A DNA stretch of 64,000 nt from Bryoerythrophyllum caledonicum (GCA_963971425.1 OZ020517.1:24252462-24316461); one strand, 5' to 3'. Counted from the first letter of the stretch, positions 11,626 through 24,500 are shown. Numbers and translations are program-made. The notes: a model not told the origin generated them from the sequence alone.

Positions 11626-11916
11626 GTCCTTTAGGGGTTAAGTATTGGACTTTTTAGTGTCACAATGTACCTCCCCCCCAAGCACTCTTGTAGAAGGGAT
11701 CTAATAATAAAAGAATTCTAGCCTATTCTCCATCGTGATTTTTTCGCTATTGTCTCGTGCTTTGCACGTCAAGGTTCACGATGCTCCGTCAGGGCAACTC
11801 GGAATGCATTGCTCCATTGGAAAAGAGAAAGATTAAAATATCATCGATACTATGTCTGTATTTTCACGGTGTAATCACACGGTACAGCACATGGATCTCT
11901 GGCTAGGTCCTAGTAT
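11626..11916. other. Solo TTAA-family terminus and 3' flank of the BBE-like gene
   Basis: CCTTTAGGGGTTAA at 11628-11641 is identical in style to the right ends of the TTAA elements, but I found no partner end. The rest is the short 3' flank of the minus-strand oxidase gene; I could not identify a clear polyadenylation signal. Confidence 0.4.
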
Positions 11917-14206
11917 CTATTTGAGCGGAATGCTCTTGGGGAAATTGAAGACATTTTGCGGATCCCACTTCCTCTTCTCCTGGATGAGTGCACCGAGATT
12001 GGCCCCGTAGTACGCGCTGAGAGGCCTTTCACTGTCCATGTAGTTCTGGTACGTGGCTCCCGTGGTATACGGCTGCACTGCATTGAAGCAGTTCGTGATG
12101 TACCTCGTGTGCCGCACCGCATCACTAGCGTTACTCCAAACCGCCACCATATGAACGGTGTGAAGTGAGCCTCGATGCACAAACGCGGACGCGGTCGGTG
12201 CCACTTTGTTGACAGCGGACTGGGAGCCGTAGAGATCGAAGCTGAAGAACGCGTAGTCGATGTTCTCGGCTGATCTCAAGGCCTTGATCATGGTGTTGAC
12301 CCCCCGGTTCGACATCCCCGGCGCGTTCACGAAGGTTGACTTGGCCTTGAATGTAGTGTTGAAGAACGGGACGTTGTTCAAGGTGTTTGGATCGGTGTTG
12401 CTAGCGTAGCCTGCGATCAGTAGAGTCGAGTGGATCCAGTCGACCTGCTCCTCTATAGTTTGGGGGTTGGGTCCTGCAGCGGAGAGGAAGCCTTGGACTA
12501 GAGGTGGGAGGGCGGATCTGGGGCCCAGGTAGTTCCCTTCTAGCCAGCTCACTCCGGCAGTGTCAATTCTGAAAAGGGCGGTGATCTCAGCGGGGACGTT
12601 GACCGCCCAGATCTGGAACGCCTTGAAGTTCTCGAACTGGAGCGACTTGGTGGTCCATGTATACTTGAAGTACGTGACGGGGGACGAGACGTCGCTCACG
12701 CGGAACGTGAACTGCGTGACGATGCCGTACGAGGTGGCGCCGGCGCCTCGGAGCGCGAAGTAGAGGTCCTTGTTCTGGTTCGCGTTGCAGGTGACGACGG
12801 TGCCGTTGGCGGTGACGAGCTGAAGCTCTAGGATGTTGTCGGACACGAGGCCAAACTTGCGCGAGATGTAGCCCCAGCCGCCGCCCAGTGCGTGCCCCGC
12901 CACGCCCACCCTCGGGCAGAGGCCTGCGGGGATCGTCACCTTGCCGGCGTTCCAGAGCGCCAAGTAGAGCGGGCCCAGCCGCCACCCCGCGCCCACTATG
13001 GCGGTCTTTGCCGCGCTGTCGTAGCTGAACTGCTTGAATCCCGCCATGTCCACCACCAGCACCCCATCCTGACCTCCTGAAACAAATGGGCAATTGTGAA
13101 GTTATGCAAGTGAGTTTTGACGCCCTTTCTCATTTTCATCTGACATAAATTTAGCTCAAAATATCTGGAATCTGTTGACTGAAAAGGCAGCTACAGTTCA
13201 TGGTACAACATGTCCTGTTGTGGTTAACACCACTTCTAAGTTTGAGTTTCAAGCCCCCGATGCTCTTCCATACTCATTAGAGGAATTGTAGTTGAGACAC
13301 CATAAAGCTCTTCTGTATATAAGAGTGAGTGCAATAAACAAAAAGAAACGGCCTCTGACTGAAACTTTGGGTAAAAACTAAATCCCCAAAACTAGTTCTA
13401 AGCGAGTTTCTAGAGGTCCACCGCACACTTCCACACTTCCTTGAAGAATTCTACTAGCTGTTCCATGTAATGAGAGATTGAATGACTGATTGAGGACGAG
13501 ATACTGCAAAAAGTACCGACACGACGATGACTGATTGAGGGTGAGAGGGTAGAGGCGTATGTACCGAGGGAGTAGGATTCATACGAGTGGCCGCCGCAGC
13601 GGGGCACGATCCCCACGCCCACCTGCTTGGAGCACGAGATGGCGTTCTGCACCTGCGCCACCGTGGTAGGGAACACGAACGCCGCGGGCACGTGCAGGTT
13701 CCGAGTGTTGTACGTCTCGCTCGCGCTGATATATTCGGAGCTCCCCGGAAACGCCGTAAGCGCGCCGCCCTGAGCCAGGCACTCCTGCAGCGTGGTGGCG
13801 TGCGCCAGCTTGCGCCCCATACGAACCTGCGCATCGTCAATCATGAACTTGGCGAATTAGGTACTGTTCATGCTTGCGTGCTCAAATGAGCTCCTCATCC
13901 CTCATCCCTCATCCCTCATCCCATCCAGAAAATTAAAAACTTATGCAGAATGTAAATATGTCTACTTATAAGTACGGAAAAACAACCGCATATGTACGAG
14001 GGACAGTTTCAGGCCATGATTCACACGAAGAACTTCAAATTGGGTACAAACAGATAGTAATATATCACAAGATGTGAAATCAATCACTTGATTGAAAGAG
14101 AGAGCCTGCACACCTGCTGGTTGAACGCAGCTGCTGCTGACTCTGAGGGTACGAAGGCAAGTAACACCACAGTTGCCAACACTGAGACAAGTCCGAATCT
14201 GCCCAT
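11917..14206 (-). CDS. Secreted berberine-bridge-enzyme-like FAD oxidase (three exons)
   Basis: Exons on the minus strand: 14206-14114 (31 codons), 13826-13565 and 13076-11917. All have GT/AG borders and phases 0 and 1 that join cleanly, giving 504 residues, the usual length for the family. Residues 1-25 are a signal peptide (GLVSVLATVVLLAF core, ending near ESAAA). The FAD_binding_4 domain has CGGHSYESYSLG, whose His111 is the expected 8-alpha histidyl FAD link. GLCPRVGVAGHALGGGWG contains Cys172, the expected 6-S-cysteinyl link; the 61-residue spacing is as in bicovalent BBE-like enzymes. The C-terminal BBE domain is seen in YYGANL and KWDPQNVFNFPKSI. Family members oxidise alcohols, sugars or alkaloid precursors with O2, mostly in the apoplast; the substrate here is unknown. 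No stops or frameshifts break the gene. Start chosen because it supplies the signal peptide. Confidence 0.9.
13889..13921. repeat. (CTCATCC)n short tandem repeat
   Basis: Four to five copies of the heptamer CTCATCC lie inside the first intron of the BBE-like gene. Confidence 0.85.
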
Positions 14207-14403
14207 GGTGAAGTCACTGGACTCTCAACTAAATTTTCTGATACAAACGAGAGAGATGAGGGAGCTAGAAATAATCCCTTGGAAGCTATCCGTGTAATAC
14301 GTTTCCTCCTCAAGCTTTCCGTGGAATACGTGTCCTGCTCAGTTAAGGCAGTTGACTCTAAAAGTAATATCTGGATACTGGAAAACCACAAGGCAAGGGA
14401 GGA

Positions 14404-14411
14404 CTTTATAG
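14404..14411 (-). promoter_or_regulatory. Candidate TATA box of the BBE-like gene
   Basis: The minus strand reads CTATAAAG about 200 bases upstream of the start codon, the best TATA-like match in the interval. A transcription start about 30 bases downstream would give a leader of roughly 165 bases. This is inference from sequence alone. Confidence 0.4.
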
Positions 14412-14599
14412 TACTCTTAGGTGTATTACTTTTTACGTCACAATGTCACACTTTTGGAACAAATTTATTTTAAGTCTAAGCATCAGTAGCTAGGATAAAA
14501 GTCCAACGACATCCTACTTCTGAATTGTCAAAGTCTTGTAGAACAGTAGTAGGCTAGTAACCATGGCGACTAGTTGGCGGAGGAGCTAAGAGTGGGAGT

Positions 14600-14700
14600 T
14601 TCCACGGCATACTGGACCTGGCAGGACGAAGTGTTTCCAAATATCTGTCTTGAATGTGGAGATGACTCGGACCTTTTGCTGTGTATGGAAAAGTCCATGG
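14600..14700 (+). other. Possible PHD-finger-like coding scrap
   Basis: One frame reads CLECGDDSDLLLC, resembling the first half of a PHD finger (C-x2-C then LLLC), and then loses the pattern. It may be an exon remnant or chance. DNA on either side (14412-14735) shows no other gene. Confidence 0.2.
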
Positions 14701-14738
14701 TATTGCTTCTGGGAATTAATTAGTCCATGAAAGATCTA

Positions 14739-14934
14739 CACCAAACACTGAATGTAGTGTGGACTAGAGTAGTTTGAGTTTCTACACTAATTGGAAATTA
14801 CATCTAATCAACGATTGTCACACACTTGCTTGAAAGTGAATAGCCAATCAAATTTTGACATGCATGTGCTTGATGAAAATTAGTGTGGATGTTCCACATC
14901 AATTATGAATCCACACTAAATTCAATGTTTGGTG
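14739..14934. mobile_element. TA-flanked MITE, CACC-end family (196 bp)
   Basis: Inverted ends: CACCAAACACTGAATGTAG on the left and CACCAAACATTGAATTTAG on the right (reverse complement), flanked by TA on both sides. The same family occurs at 54515-55094, where a paralogous empty site confirms the TA duplication. TA target sites point to the Tc1/mariner superfamily. No coding capacity. Confidence 0.8.
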
Positions 14935-15046
14935 TAGTTGTTACAGATTTTGATTACTCTATTTTATGGTCAAAGTTTTGAGGTTCCCAATGGGTCCATC
15001 GTACACAACATCTTTATGTTTAGAGAAAGGCTTCCTAAGTGCTACC

Positions 15047-15905
15047 TTAACCCCTAAAGGACCATTTGTACTTGCGATGTACCAAATTACCACTTGATTT
15101 CATGCACGTTCCAGAAAACCATTTTTGAAGATAATTTCTTACAAATTTTAGTGCGAATAGGAATACGGATTATCTTTGCGGGAAAATTTTTCTTTCTTTT
15201 TTGGGACTTACAGAAAAAAGGTTACAGTGCTTCAAACATAAAAAAAACTTAATTCATTTTGGCAACTGGGTAGGGTACTGTAAAGATGAATAGTGCTATA
15301 GTAGAGTTGACAATTGCAATTTTTAAGGTGGGTAGTAGTAAAGAAAAATACTAATAATTTTCTGTTTCTTTCAAAAATAATTTTCTATTATTAGAATAAG
15401 TAATAATAATTTTAATTTATTGTTTGGATTTCAGATCCAACAATTATTTCTCTATTTAAAAAAACAAAATTGCTTTCCTAAGTAAAGGGCCACTTTTTAT
15501 ACCCCTAGTCGTTGCAAGTCCATATTTCTTATTGAAAACACCTCCATTACTTGTGATTTTTGGCATTCAATGACCTAACACAAGGCAGAACATATATCCA
15601 TTCAGTTTATGCAATGTGTAGTGCAAAGATTTGCCATTATGTTGAGTCAAAGTACGTTGAACCTATGCAAGTATAGTAGAAAAAAACAATTTTGCACTCT
15701 TCAAATGCATATATCTTTCAATCTGTACAATCAAAGTTTACAAAAATTTTAAGGTGTCTTCTTGCAGCAATTAGCAATTAGCTTGAAGACCAATCGTTGA
15801 AAACAATTTTAAAAATACTTGAATAAATCTAATAATATCTCATCTCAAAGTGGCAATTTTGGGGTGGTTTTGGTGAAGCACAAGGCCGAGTCTATTAGGG
15901 GTTAA
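15047..15905 (+). mobile_element. TTAA-flanked element (859 bp)
   Basis: It starts TTAACCCCTAAAGGAC and ends GTCTATTAGGGGTTAA, so the terminal repeat is CCCCTAA(A)G-AC flanked by TTAA. The interior contains the family core (CTTTCAATCTGTACAATCAA). The unit at its right side is an inverted relative. Confidence 0.75.
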
Positions 15906-16560
15906 TACTATAGTTTCTTCACAATGTCTCTCAAAAACTAGTCCAAAATTACCACTTTAAATAGAAGCACAAGTATTTTCACATTTTTGAGTGGCATTTT
16001 GGACTTCTAACTATAAGATCTTAGAAATCAAGTCATATACAAATATGCCATATTTTTTTGGTAGCAATCCACCGCACGGATATGAAGATTATAGCGTTTG
16101 AAGTGCAAGAAATAGTTTTTTCCCTTCCTTGCCCATCAAGGTCAGCCCACTTTCACTTAGCATATCTTGTATGTTTTACACTAAATTGTATTTGAAACCA
16201 TTACCAATATGACTCCTATGGTGCTAGATAATTGTGTGCAAAATTTGAGGTGTAATTGAGGGGTGTAACATGTGAAAATAAATACTTTATTGAAAGGGGG
16301 TATAAAACCATGAGAATGAGTACAAAAGTGATAAGAAATTATTTGCTTTGTAAAATTTAATTTAAAAAAATTCCAATGGCTCATATGTTCCATTTCTATT
16401 TTTTCTAATTTTAGAAAAATAATTGTTCAAAAATAGCAAAATCTCTCATTTTCATGAATTTATAGAATCATTTAAACATTCTGGAGGAGAGTACAACTTG
16501 AAATTGGGGGCCCTACATGAAATAAAAGGCCATATCATTCACCTACTCCCTCTAGAAGTT
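15902..16560 (-). mobile_element. Decayed inverted TTAA-family copy
   Basis: Starting at the TTAA shared with the preceding element, the sequence is the rough reverse complement of it: the core appears as GAAGATTATAGCGTTTGAAG at about 16084. The outer end has no clear TTAA terminus, so the boundary is approximate. Confidence 0.5.
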
Positions 16561-17560
16561 AGGGTCTTCTAAGAATTGACTCCAAGTCAAAAACATTCTT
16601 GAAATTAAAAAATAAAAAAAACATTGAAAAGTACCCGGGGAGTTTGCCACGCAAGATTTATTGTCCGTGGAATGCGCTTGCCACCTAGGCCACTGACCAA
16701 ACATGGCCCGCTAGCCAAGCGCCGGTTTGCCAACAGGACGTCAGCCTCGCAGTAGAGCCAACATGGTTGGCACTTTTAGTTTTAAATTTTAAAATTTAAT
16801 TTGTTTGACAAGTTGTGACAACATCGACATTCCTTTAATGAGTTAATGAGGTACGACTGAGGAAGGTCACATTACATTGCACCAATGTAGCTTGTGGTGG
16901 CAACTAAACAATAGAAGTAGTAGTAAAAACTTTGGCTCTTGAAGGAGGTCGGCATGAGTAGAGTGTCTGTTTGTTCCGGTCACTTTATTGATGTCCACAA
17001 GATAATTATAAGTATAGGAGAACTACTGCACTCTTGCGTCGATAGAGAATATGAGAAAAATAGCCCATAGCTAGGGGCAAGTGAAGATTCTTGATGCTAA
17101 AAGTAGTAGAGAGATGGTTGCACAAGCAAGTGAAAGACACACAAGGTAGTACAAACAATGCTTGGAGTGAGATGTTGCCTTCTTTCAAAGGCCTTTACTT
17201 ATACCACCACTTAGTAGGGTCTCATGTATTTTGTAAGTGGCTTTCTCAAGCAACCTGCAAGTCCCTCTATGCCAACTTATGGCCACCTACTTGTCCTTGC
17301 TTATCCCATACAAAACATTAGGGTTGGTCCTACCTTTTTTGACCTTGCGCCATACACGTACCTCTCAAATTTCTTTCACCTTTCCTCCTTTCTTCCCCAT
17401 TTACTTTCCTCTCTTAATCTACCTCAATAATTATTTACAATGACGTAATAACTTCGAGCAAGTCTTAACTCCAACAAAGACAAGAAGTGTGACCCTCTAG
17501 GTCATGTTTGTTGATGATAGGGATTGGACATAGAGTTAAGAGTTTGGTAACTAAGAGGTT
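16561..17560. other. Unassigned DNA
   Basis: It includes a GC-rich patch at 16635-16770 and a pyrimidine-rich stretch at 17330-17430. No gene, tRNA or clear terminal repeat was found; parts look like old LTR or leader sequence but I cannot show a partner repeat. Confidence 0.3.
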
Positions 17561-20540
17561 TGTAAATATTCACGGTGGTTAGAGGCAATTTCTAATGTTA
17601 TCATTGTGTTTATGTAACTCTAGGGGGTTGTATGTTGTTGAGAGTGGTTGATTATTTTTGATGCGTTGTTTATGAAGTATTATGGACATAGGGTGATTTG
17701 CAAGAATATTGTTGATAGTTTTAAAGCTGTGGTGGATAGCGGTGATATGGATTTTGAATTTGTTGAAGAGTGTTGTCATTGGTGGTATATGGGTTGAAGT
17801 CCAGGAGCCGGCCATTCTAATGATGATAGGATCTACTTTCCAACCATGGTTTGTCATATTGTCAATTTGTGGCTGGTATTTAGTGATTTTGTTTATTATC
17901 ATTTAGTATTGTTTATTTAGTATTGTGTGAGCCAAAAATAATCATTGCAGTATGCAAATTCAATAAATAGGAGAGTTAAGCTAGGATTGACAACATCTCG
18001 AAAGGAGGCATCAAATCAAAGTCTTTGAACACATAAGATATCAAGCTTATATCTAGCAATGTATTGGCACTGGGGGAGGGGTGGCATGTACAAGGAGGAG
18101 CCAATTTGGAACTATACATTCAGGCGGGCAATTGTTGAATGTGCGAGCATTCATGAAAGTGTAACATCGGGATTTACAACATTTTTCTTAGTTTCTAGAC
18201 AACTTTGTTGTGGCATTTAGTTATTAAAGCATGTTTGTGGGGGTATTGGCATTTAAAAGGACGTTGAGCCACACATGAGGGCCGGTGGAATTGCAGATGG
18301 AGCATGTGATGTTGGAAAATCTTTCGTGACCCAAGAATAATTGTTTACGTGCATTATCCATGTATCATTTGGTTCTAAATTTAGTTAGGCAAGTTATTTG
18401 AGCCTCAATAATGGTAGAGTTGGTCCAAAAATCAATGGAGAGTATGTCATCAATGTCATTGTTGTTGACCCATTTTTTAATGTTGCAAAATTGTGCAGCA
18501 ATGACTTCTAAATGGTGTATTTTATTGTGTTTTTTGAAGTGTTTGTCTAGGAATCATATATAGCTTGTGTTGGATGTGTCTTCCATGTTGGACCATAGGT
18601 CTTTTTGATAGTAGTAGGAGGTGAGGTGAGTGTGCTCATGTGGTTTAGATGCATTTTTGTGGATTTTGTTGCTTTCGGCTTTGGTCAATTTATCTACTTC
18701 TTTGTTTCCTGTGATCTTGGAGTGGGCTTTGACTTTGATAATGTGGTTGGTTGGGTTCTATTTGTGGGTGGTGGGGTGTTTGATATGTGTATAGATAAGA
18801 TACAATATTTTAAGGCAATCAGTAAAAATATAGGCAAGTTCATTAGGAGAGTGTTTGATAATAATCTTAAAAAATTTATGGACAACCATTCTTTTTGCTC
18901 TGAGAATATTTTGTAGGCCAAGTAGTTCTTTGGAGATGTTGAGTTCTTTCTTGTCGTTATGTATGTCATATCGAGCTGTTTTGGGATGCCAAATATTAGG
19001 ACTAATTTCAATGCATTTGTTCAAGGATACAGCTATGTAGTAGCAATATTATGGGTTGAATTTGAGAGGGGCTTGTATTGTAGGCGGGAAGAGATGGAGC
19101 AGGGTGCATTTGGTGGTGGGATGTGGAGTATGTGAGTGTAGGTCAATTTTTACAGCGATCGAATTTTAGTGGTGTTGGAGTGGAGGGTGCGTGGTTAGTG
19201 TAAATGTATTAGATGCCTAGAGTTTGTGTTGTAGTGCGTAGGATGATTAGTTTGTCTATGTTTACTATGACGTGTTTTGGTAGTGTGCATAAAATTTGTA
19301 GGGTGGAGGGTTTGGTATGCGATTTGTGTGTGTCGTTGAGAGTGGGTTTGGTATAGGTGATGGTATCGGGGTCAAAGAATGCAATGATATAGGTATCAAG
19401 GAATGGCCCTGTAAATGGTGTGGAGTTTTGGTACCAATTTGTGTCGGAGGTAATTATGAACGTTATATTGTCTGGGTTTTGTTGAGTAGCTAGTCTGGCC
19501 CAATGTATTGCCTAGTGGGCCTCTTTGTTTGCATGGAGATGTGCAATTCTAATGCCGTTCCATTTATAATCAAATGCTTTTCCAAGGGAGCCAAAGATTA
19601 TATCTTTGTCGATAGAAGAATAAAATTTGTTGAGTGTTGTAGGACCAGGTAGTGGTGATGAGAAATAGGTGTGTTTCATTTGAAGTTGTTGGCTATAGAA
19701 TAGAGGAGATCGGTTGGTAGGGTGTATTGTGCGGATTTGAGCGGATATTTATTTGAGGTTTTGAGTTTATATTGTTGGAATAACCATACTATTTTTTTTT
19801 AAATGATTGGATGTGGGATGCAAGGCTAGTTGTAGTACTAACCCTTGTAAGACAATGATAGATTCAGGTCGCTTACAAAATCTAAGAGTGTCGTAGGTTC
19901 TGTTGTAAAAATCTATGATCCTTGTAGATTCTCTCAGCGACCAGATTCAACCATCGTCCTTAAAGGGTTAATGAAGTGGTGGTATCGGGTCCATAACCAA
20001 TTTGATCCATCAATGAAAATGGTTGTAAGGTGGCAATTGGTGTCTTTGTAAATAATTTTTTTAAAATTATTATAGTGGGTGTGGTGACATTGATGTTGGT
20101 CTCTAAGTTACATGTAGTGGTGGAGATTTGTAGAAGTGGAAGGTTTGTGGGTGGGTGGACGTAGTGGGTATCACTAATTTGTGTGTGTGGGTGGTGTGCC
20201 GCGGCTATATTGGTATAGCGGTTGTGTTGTTGTTGGTAATAGTTGAGGAGACATGTGATGTTATGGGTGGTTGGGGTTGTATTGTGCCATGGGAAGAGAG
20301 CTTGTTGTGGTTGCCATTTTATGTATTGTGTGCTTTTATTTGTTGTCTATTTGCATATTAAAGTGGAGTCATTTTTTGCAATGTTGTTTACATTGGTGTA
20401 TGTTCAAGTTCTGTGTATAATGATTGGGTATATTATAGGATATTTGAGAATGTGTGAGAGAGAGGATGGGATAGGAGTGGGGTATTGGTGGAGTATGAGG
20501 GTGGTATTGTGAAGGAAGCAATTAGGCCTTATTTTTTTTT
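17560..20540 (-). pseudogene. Decayed retroelement polyprotein with RNase H and Cys/His motif
   Basis: The minus strand is strongly A/C-rich and carries a run of coding-like segments joined through many stops and shifts. Around 18660-18750 it reads KVKAHSKITGNKEVDKL, the C-terminal RNase H signature (His of KxxAH and Asp of xVDKL). Upstream of that (about 18830-18900) lies YIFTDCLKILYLI, matching the RNase H motif with a catalytic Asp. Downstream, CSICNSTGPHVW (near 18310) resembles the zinc-binding tail of LINE ORF2 proteins. No clear YxDD reverse transcriptase core remains in the interval, so the element may be 5'-truncated. I read it as a non-LTR retroelement unrelated to the L1 at 21.5 kb; class uncertain. 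Confidence 0.6.
19838..19971. mobile_element. 134-bp TTAA-flanked hairpin MITE
   Basis: The left end is CTAACCCTTGTAAGACAATG and the right end (reverse complement) TTAACCCTTTAAGGACGATG. The arms stay complementary for about 55 bases, sharing TCTGGTCGCT / TCAGGTCGCT and AATCTA, with a loop of roughly 20 bases. One flank is TTAA and the other a one-base variant, CTAA. It sits inside the decayed retroelement. It is the shortest TTAA-type element in the window. Confidence 0.85.
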
Positions 20541-21417
20541 ATCCAATGCAAGAAAGCAAAAAAGAATAACACATGGCAATATGCCCTTGGTTAAAAATTT
20601 GGAATTTCTGGGAGAGTTAGCCACATGTAGATATCTGGTAATAGGTTCAGAGCTAGACGGCGTTGGGGGCGGGTGGCTGAGAGACCAGGTCGAGTAGCCT
20701 CTTGCTAAAGGCGCAAACATACTGTCGCATGTCAACACCAAGTTTCCCGGGTTTTTTGTGGGATGAGCACCAATGCGCCACGTTCAATGCTTGTTGTTTG
20801 CCCACCCTCTCTCTCCAAGAATAGCCTCTTGCCATGTAGGGCACGCAAGTAATCCGCTTAAATCGCTTGCGTTGTGACCGTTGCCTCGGGCTCCTTGCCT
20901 CGATGCTTTGCCCTCGCTTAAGTGTGTTGCTTGACTTCCTTTGCGGCTTCTGCACTAGGAGAATTTTGGCAGTTGCCGAGGTTTCTCTTGCACCATTGAA
21001 CATAGCTTTGATGCCAAGGATTGGCGCTTGTAGATTGCGGGCCTTTCAGATCTAGGATGTTAGTTGTTGAAATTGTTGCAATTAGTTGAGAATCTGGAGA
21101 TGGCATACTTGGTGGGCGAGAGGATTGCGCCATGGGAGCTTGAAAGGGAAACACCGCGTTATGCGCGCTTCAAGAGGATGACCAAACATGTCTCGCTTCA
21201 AACCTCTACCTGTAAATTGTAGATTTGTCAATTGTCTTCTTATGCGAACGTTGACGTGTTTGAGAGCTCTGAGATTGGAGAACTTGGGGTGGGTGAATTG
21301 TGAATTGAATGGATTCAATTTAGGGTTGATTGAACTTCCTGGTTGTGACTTGTTGTGATTGTGGATTTTAGGGCGTCACAATGTCGACTTCTGCCATAAA
21401 GCGAGACATGCTTGGGC
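20541..21417. other. Unassigned, moderately GC-rich DNA
   Basis: Several medium ORFs exist on both strands, but none has a recognisable domain, start context or convincing codon pattern. It has no visible terminal repeats. Confidence 0.3.
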
Positions 21418-21518
21418 ACTCCACTAAAATTTATGTTTAGTGTAGTGGTACAAATAGTGTACTTACCCTAGTACATTCTTTGTAAAGAAGTTGACAATTG
21501 GTGTTAGCTACCAATGTC

Positions 21519-24500
21519 ATTAATGTAACCTTTTTTTTTTTTTTTTTTTTTTTTTGGGAACAAATCAAACCAAGTTGATTGCAAAGAAGTACCAGTACAG
21601 ACAAGTGTGCCAGCTCCGGTCACACCAAGGACTCAAGACTCAGGACTAGCATGAAACTCTTTGACCCAGACAATGTGGTCCCCTTGAACGCTACACAACA
21701 ACTCATGACAACCCCAAGTGGAGTCGAAAAGGTTCGCCGCCTTGTTTCTACTAGCCTCAGTGTTGGCGGTGAGGACTCTGCCCTAGGCAATCCTCCCGTA
21801 ATCCGTAAGGCCTTGCCAAATGACATTCTCAATTTTGTAGTGGTTCCACCTATTCTGGTTGAACACCCAATCATTCCTGGAAATCCAAAGAGTCCAAAGA
21901 GTAATCCCTCTAAGAAGGAGCCAGATTCTACTTAAGGTCGCAAATTTCCGAGGGGGCCTACTTCCGAAGAGAGCCTGTTTGAAATTAACACTTCCCCATT
22001 GAGAGTGGGGGGTTTTACTGAGGCGCCTGAGGATCTCATTCACATAAACCCACGATCTACTAGCCTGGCTACAGCTCCAGAACCTGTGAAGGATACTCTC
22101 TTGGTCTCCTGTGTTACAAACAATGCAGCTATCATCGATGTGCGGAGAGGCGCGTTTCCTCCAAAGATTCACAGCAACAGCTTTCTGCCATAATTGCCAA
22201 ATGAGCCCCGCTTCTTTTCCACTTCGCTCCTTATCCCATACATTGCACCATCTGAGTTTGAAATTGTGGGGGAGGACTTGACTCCATTTCTTTTGAACCA
22301 CATTCGGTGGTGGGCGGCGAGCTCGAAGAAGCATCCTCCCATGCTTGGTGGAATAGTTCATGAAGGAGATTGGTTGCTTCTTGTCAGGCCAGATAATGCG
22401 CCCTGGATTCCAGAGAAGCAAGCTGATTTTGCCATAGTAAAGAAGAATCCCTTTCTCCTTTTTCTCTTTAACAAAATTAACCACTCTCACCCTTTCAAGT
22501 TTTCCCCAGGCAGTAATTGTACTGATATCCACGGTCGTAGGGCTCTTGAGAAGAATACTAGCCTTTTCGGCGACAGAGTAGAGCCCACCGCTTGCGTTGA
22601 CTTGCCAAGCTCCATACCTCCCTAATTCTCCTCTTCCCTTCAACTCTTGTCCAAGAAAAACTCAGATAGGTAAGGAATCGCCGTTAAGTTCAAAAAATCC
22701 AAGCCAGTCACTCTGTTTAGGGGGATGATGCCGAATCTGGGTCCAGTATCTACTAACCGGGTTGAGCCGCAGTAGAAACTCCTCCCAAACCTCGAATTCC
22801 GCAACTCTCAGCCCAAACTTACCCACAGCTTCTTGGGAAGCAATAAATCTGTTCTCCTCTTGAATCTAGATGTCTCTAGTGTAGACCATCCCATTCCTTG
22901 CCAGAGCTGCCTTTCTTTGTTTTGATAGGTGAAAACCTTCCATAAGTAGCCCTCTCGCAGTCCACAGTGGTGAACTGAGCCATTCCTTGATAGAGTTCGG
23001 TGGGTTAATGGTAAGTTCGTTAACAAGATTGCGCCAAGATTGTTTGGCCTTATTCCAGAGTTTGGATCCACCTGAGCTTTGAAAGCCTTTGCACGTGAAC
23101 CACCAAAGGTTGGGTGGCCATCTCGATCCTGTAGCGGGTTGACAATGCTCCAATCTATTTCGAATTAGAGATGTGAAGTTTGATTGGCTAGGCATACAGG
23201 CAGCAATGATCCATTTGCACATCAAAGCAGTCATAGCTTCCATGGGGTCTACCACCCCGAGGCCCCCCACTTCTTTCCTTTGGCAAATAGAGCTCCAAGC
23301 TACTCGAGCTCTAGAGGGTTGGGAAGTGCCAGCCCACATGTAGTTGCGGATCTTCGCTGTGACCTTTTTAACCCCAGTGTTACTGCCTCCCCAAATTGCC
23401 AAATAGAACAGAGTAGTAGAAATAAGGATGCTATTGCCAATGATGATTCTGGCCGTGCTGTTTGCTTTAACTTTTGCCCAGTATTCCAGTTTCTTATCAA
23501 CTTTTCCTTGAAGGAAGAAGTCTATATTCTCCGTTGTGAGGTCGAGACCAAAGGCTGTTCCCAACAACTTAGAGATTTCTCCCTCTTCTGCCCATTTAAA
23601 GCTTAGCATCTGTGTCCATCGAGGTCGGGGTTGTCCGTTCTGTCCCCAGTAGTAAGCTGCCGATTTTTCTCTGTTCAACAATAAACCTGAGGCTTTACCA
23701 AATTCTTCTAGGGTCTCAATCACCTTTGCTACAATTTCTTCCTCCGCTGAGACCGTTAGTGAGGTATCATCAGCGTATTGCAGTAGAACCTGTGGCTCTG
23801 TTGTTCCTGGTAGATTTATAGCTTTGATTCTTCCACTATCAACCTCTCTTTTGAAACACCTGTTGAGGATTTCTCCTATGATGAGGAAGAAGTATGGCGC
23901 CAAGGGGCACCCCTGTCTAACTCCTTGTTCGATGGAAAAGGCTTCTGTTACTCTCCCGTTAATGCTAACTCTAGCCTTAGCATCCCTAAAGAGCAAAGCA
24001 ACCATGTCAAGGAATTCCTTTGGAAAGTCCATAGCCTCCATGGCACAAAAAAGGAAACTGAGATCTACACGATCGTATGCTTTAGAAAAGTCTAGTTTTA
24101 GGAATAGTAGAGGTTGGTTAGAGAGTTTGGCATGGTGAATTGTCTGGTGTGTCAGGAAAATATTATCCAGGATGTATCTCATAGGGAGAAAGGCTGATTG
24201 ATCAGAGCTTATCAAGTCCATTAAGATTGGTTGTAATCTAATTTGGAGAGCCTTGGCATAGATTTTGTAGGCTACGTTGAGTAGAGTAATAGGTCTCCAA
24301 TTATCGAGGCTTCCCCTGCATCCTCCTTTATGTATTAGTGCAATTAGTCCTTCTGTGACACCCTTGTGGAAACTACCCTTCCCTAGTGCCTCGTTCACCA
24401 TTTCTAGGTAGTCTGGGCCGATTGTCCCCCAAAGTTTCTTGTAGAACTCTGTTGCTATGCCATCTAGTCCTGGTGATTTACCTGAAGCCAATTGATCCAC

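Noticed and set aside
12587-13093. Arg/Gly-rich alternative-frame ORFs over the oxidase exons
   Set aside because: They are shadows of the GC-rich BBE-like coding exons in other frames.
22808-23071. Separate small gene near the end of L1 ORF2
   Set aside because: It is out of frame with ORF2; the true frame continues through a stop at about 22866.
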